Source: Cohnella cholangitidis (GTDB lineage Bacteria; Bacillota; Bacilli; Paenibacillales; Paenibacillaceae). Taken from it: a stretch of 64,000 nt of DNA. The notes beneath the pieces are model-generated. The model worked only from the letters and a program-made list of their open reading frames with translations, was not told the DNA's origin and did not search any database. The position numbers and the translations under genes are program-made. Below are positions 62,469-64,000 of the stretch, piece after piece (the stretch's first letter is position 1; each line of letters starts with the position of its first letter). Location: positions 2,105,001 to 2,169,000 of the forward strand of contig NZ_CP041969.1 of the NCBI RefSeq assembly GCF_014107495.1, given 5' to 3'.

Positions 62469-63398
62469 ATGACAGCTAACGATCACGTTGAACATATATT
62501 GGATTTAGCTCGGCAAAATGGTCTGAATATCGATCCGGCTAGCATGGAGTTGAATGTATCGGGGCTCGATTTTCTCACGGCGTTCGGCCGTACGGCGGAT
62601 GGAGAGGCATGGGTCATCCGTAAACCGAGACGCCCGGACGTCGTCGTATCGGCTATTTATGAGCGGGACGTGTTGAAGCTTGTTAAGGAACACCTTCCCG
62701 TCGACGTCCCCGATTGGAAGATCTGTACGCCGGAAGTTATCGCCTATCCGCGTTTGAACGGCACGCCTGCTGCTACCATTAACCCGGAAGCAAAAAACTA
62801 CGATTGGGCCATAGACCCGCAATCGCCGCCTTCCGTCTTCGTTAAGTCTTTGGCCGAAGCAATGGCGGCATTGCACGGAGTCGATCACGAAGCCGCGGAA
62901 GAGGCCGGCATTCGGGTAAAGTATCCTAGGGAAGTTCGGCGTTCGCTAACGGATAAAATGGACGAAATCCGACGGATCTTCGGCGTTGCTGAGGCTTTAT
63001 GGCAGCGCTGGCAAGCTTGGTTAGCCGATGACAGCTACTGGCCGCCGCATTCCGCTCTCATTCACGGCGATCTGCATCCTGGACATATCGTATTGGATCC
63101 GGAAGGACGAGTAACGGGATTACTCGATTGGACCGAGGCGGAAGTCGCCGATCCCGCAACCGACTTCGCGATCTATTACGCGGCGTTCGGAGAGTCCGGT
63201 TTGACGGCATTACTGGAGCAATACAAGCAAGCCGGGGGCAAGACCTGGCCGCGGATGAAGGATCACATCATCGAGCTAATGGCCGCTTACCCCGTACTCA
63301 TCGCCAGCTTCGCCATGAAGTCGGGATTGGAGGAATACCTCGTCATGGCGCGCCACGCGCTCGGAGTGAACGAATTCGGTGAGGAGCTTCCGTTATAA
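62469..63398 (+). CDS. Macrolide 2'-phosphotransferase-like protein (Mph family)
   Basis: 309 residues, the usual length of Mph enzymes. Kinase-like motifs: GRTADGEAWVIRKPRRPDVV (N-lobe Lys in VIRKPRR), the catalytic loop SALIHGDLHPGHIVLDPEGR and the metal-binding LLDWTEAEVADPATDFAIYY. The HGDLxPGHI and TEAxVADPxxDF forms are typical of Mph and not of general aminoglycoside kinases. Members use GTP to phosphorylate the 2'-OH of macrolides; activity on any particular drug cannot be inferred. The ATG at 62469 is preferred (GAGGTG 5 bases upstream) over 62448. It lies alone between glmM and glmS, opposite to both, which suggests intrinsic chromosomal status and no mobile context. Confidence 0.85.
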   Translation: MTANDHVEHILDLARQNGLNIDPASMELNVSGLDFLTAFGRTADGEAWVIRKPRRPDVVVSAIYERDVLKLVKEHLPVDVPDWKICTPEVIAYPRLNGTPAATINPEAKNYDWAIDPQSPPSVFVKSLAEAMAALHGVDHEAAEEAGIRVKYPREVRRSLTDKMDEIRRIFGVAEALWQRWQAWLADDSYWPPHSALIHGDLHPGHIVLDPEGRVTGLLDWTEAEVADPATDFAIYYAAFGESGLTALLEQYKQAGGKTWPRMKDHIIELMAAYPVLIASFAMKSGLEEYLVMARHALGVNEFGEELPL

Positions 63399-63416
63399 GA
63401 ATCACGCCTCGCACAA

Positions 63417-63453
63417 CGAACAAGCTCCCGGTCGCAAGATCGGGAGCTTGTTT
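63417..63453 (+). terminator. Terminator of the mph-like gene
   Basis: ACAAGCTCCCGgTC pairs with GATCGGGAGCTTGT (one G·U) around GCAA, and is followed by TTTAAT. Confidence 0.8.
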
Positions 63454-63477
63454 AATGCTATTAAAGGTGGTTTTAGC

Positions 63478-63547
63478 GCGATGTCATAACGTTATGTGCA
63501 CTCCGATGATCGCATCGGTCCCGAATAGAGCGATGTCATAACGTTAT
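63478..63547. repeat. Pair of 18-base direct repeats
   Basis: GCGATGTCATAACGTTAT occurs at 63478-63495 and 63530-63547, 52 bases start to start. Each copy contains ATAACGTTAT, a perfect 10-base palindrome, so these could be two binding sites on the same face of the helix. Confidence 0.6.
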
Positions 63548-63616
63548 TCTCGCTAACCATCGCCGCCGCACCGCACGTCACCGTACCGGCCAGCATCACT
63601 CGCATCCACGCATTGA

Positions 63617-64000
63617 TTAAGCCAATTCCGCTTTCACGACATCGACGATAGCCGCTACGTGACGCTCGATGTCTTCCCGCTCCGGCCCTTCGGCCATGAC
63701 GCGGATTAAAGCTTCCGTCCCGGACGGACGCACCAGCACGCGGCCGTTATCGCCCAGCGCCGATTCCGCAGTCGCAACGGCGTCGGCGATCGCGGTATTT
63801 CCAGGATAGCGGGATTTATCCGCAACGCGCACGTTCACAAGCACTTGGGGATACTTCCTCATCATTTTCTTTAGCTCGCCAAGCTTCCGTCCGGAGCCGA
63901 CGACCGTATCGAGCAGTTGAAGCCCGGTAAGAATGCCGTCTCCCGTCGTGCTGTAATCGAGGAAAATAACGTGGCCTGATTGTTCTCCGCCGAGGTTGTA
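63617..64000 (-). CDS. glmM: Phosphoglucosamine mutase, C-terminal part (5' end outside window)
   Basis: The minus-strand frame is open to the window edge, giving the last ~127 residues. It has the sugar-binding loop (YNLGGEQSGHVIFLDYSTTG, residues nearest the edge) and the phosphate-binding C-terminal domain VRPSGTEALIRVMAEGPERE. GlmM converts glucosamine 6-phosphate to glucosamine 1-phosphate. glmM and glmS lie in the same direction, as in many Bacillales, here separated by the oppositely oriented mph-like gene. Confidence 0.95.
   Translation of the reverse strand, partial: YNLGGEQSGHVIFLDYSTTGDGILTGLQLLDTVVGSGRKLGELKKMMRKYPQVLVNVRVADKSRYPGNTAIADAVATAESALGDNGRVLVRPSGTEALIRVMAEGPEREDIERHVAAIVDVVKAELA

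Noticed and set aside
1..64000. tRNA, rRNA or T-box elements
   Set aside because: Read by eye on both strands, I found no cloverleaf with a CCA end, rRNA core sequence or T-box TGGNACC bulge in a leader; a covariance search would be needed to exclude them fully.

Overview
The window reads as a chromosomal segment of a Gram-positive, endospore-forming member of the Paenibacillaceae (Paenibacillus/Cohnella type). Indicators are S-layer-homology (SLH) anchored giant surface proteins, a SpoIIP-like amidase and a SleB-like cortex/cell-wall hydrolase, YesM/YesN-type two-component regulation beside a DUF3502 lipoprotein sugar transporter, strong AGGAGG ribosome binding sites with frequent TTG/GTG starts, CcpA-type cre sites, and a glmS ribozyme ahead of glmS. 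No rRNA, tRNA, CRISPR array or prophage was recognised.

Layout. 0-7.6 kb holds a partial yjdM/phnA, a methyltransferase-TPR protein, two cell-wall enzymes, a primary-type sigma factor lacking region 1.1, a divergent intergenic region with a consensus promoter and terminator but no long ORF, two tiny genes, and a secreted HExxH protein. 7.6-12.7 kb is one long SLH adhesin with near-identical Ig-like repeats, interrupted by several frameshifts, preceded by a 59-residue membrane protein. 13-17.4 kb encodes a 1468-residue kinase-like/AAA/GAF/LuxR protein. 17.4-25.8 kb is a regulator-rich stretch: an ECF sigma factor flanked by two YCII/DGPF proteins, an alpha/beta hydrolase, DUF1801 and GNAT proteins, an ArsR-SRPBCC pair, a lipoprotein, a membrane-linked XRE regulator and a FRG-domain protein. 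A dispersed hairpin repeat occurs here four times.

25.9-36.6 kb is a carbohydrate locus: YesM/YesN-like sensor and regulator, two permeases, a DUF3502 binding lipoprotein and a modular GH9 glucanase. 36.9-47.2 kb is a nine-gene nucleoside/ribose salvage unit (LacI repressor, ribokinase, BMP lipoprotein, ABC ATPase, two permeases, two nucleoside hydrolases, ADP-ribosylglycohydrolase-family protein) with two repressor operators and a cre site at its promoter. Imported nucleosides would be split to base and ribose, and ribose phosphorylated by the ribokinase.

47.3-57.9 kb is accessory: a second giant SLH protein and a MalT-like LuxR activator, bracketed by decayed mobile-element pieces (a nonsense-riddled DDE transposase, ExeA/TnsC-like ATPase, TnsA-like endonuclease, IS256 fragment). 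57.9-59.5 kb is an AT-rich divergent pair (WYL regulator and cysteine hydrolase). The window ends with a small XRE gene, glmS with its ribozyme, a macrolide-phosphotransferase-like gene and the 3' part of glmM.

Frameshifts in three large genes (adhesin, GH9, MalT-like) are, where they can be resolved, losses of one G or C from a short G/C run. This pattern points to consensus-sequence error at least as strongly as to gene decay.
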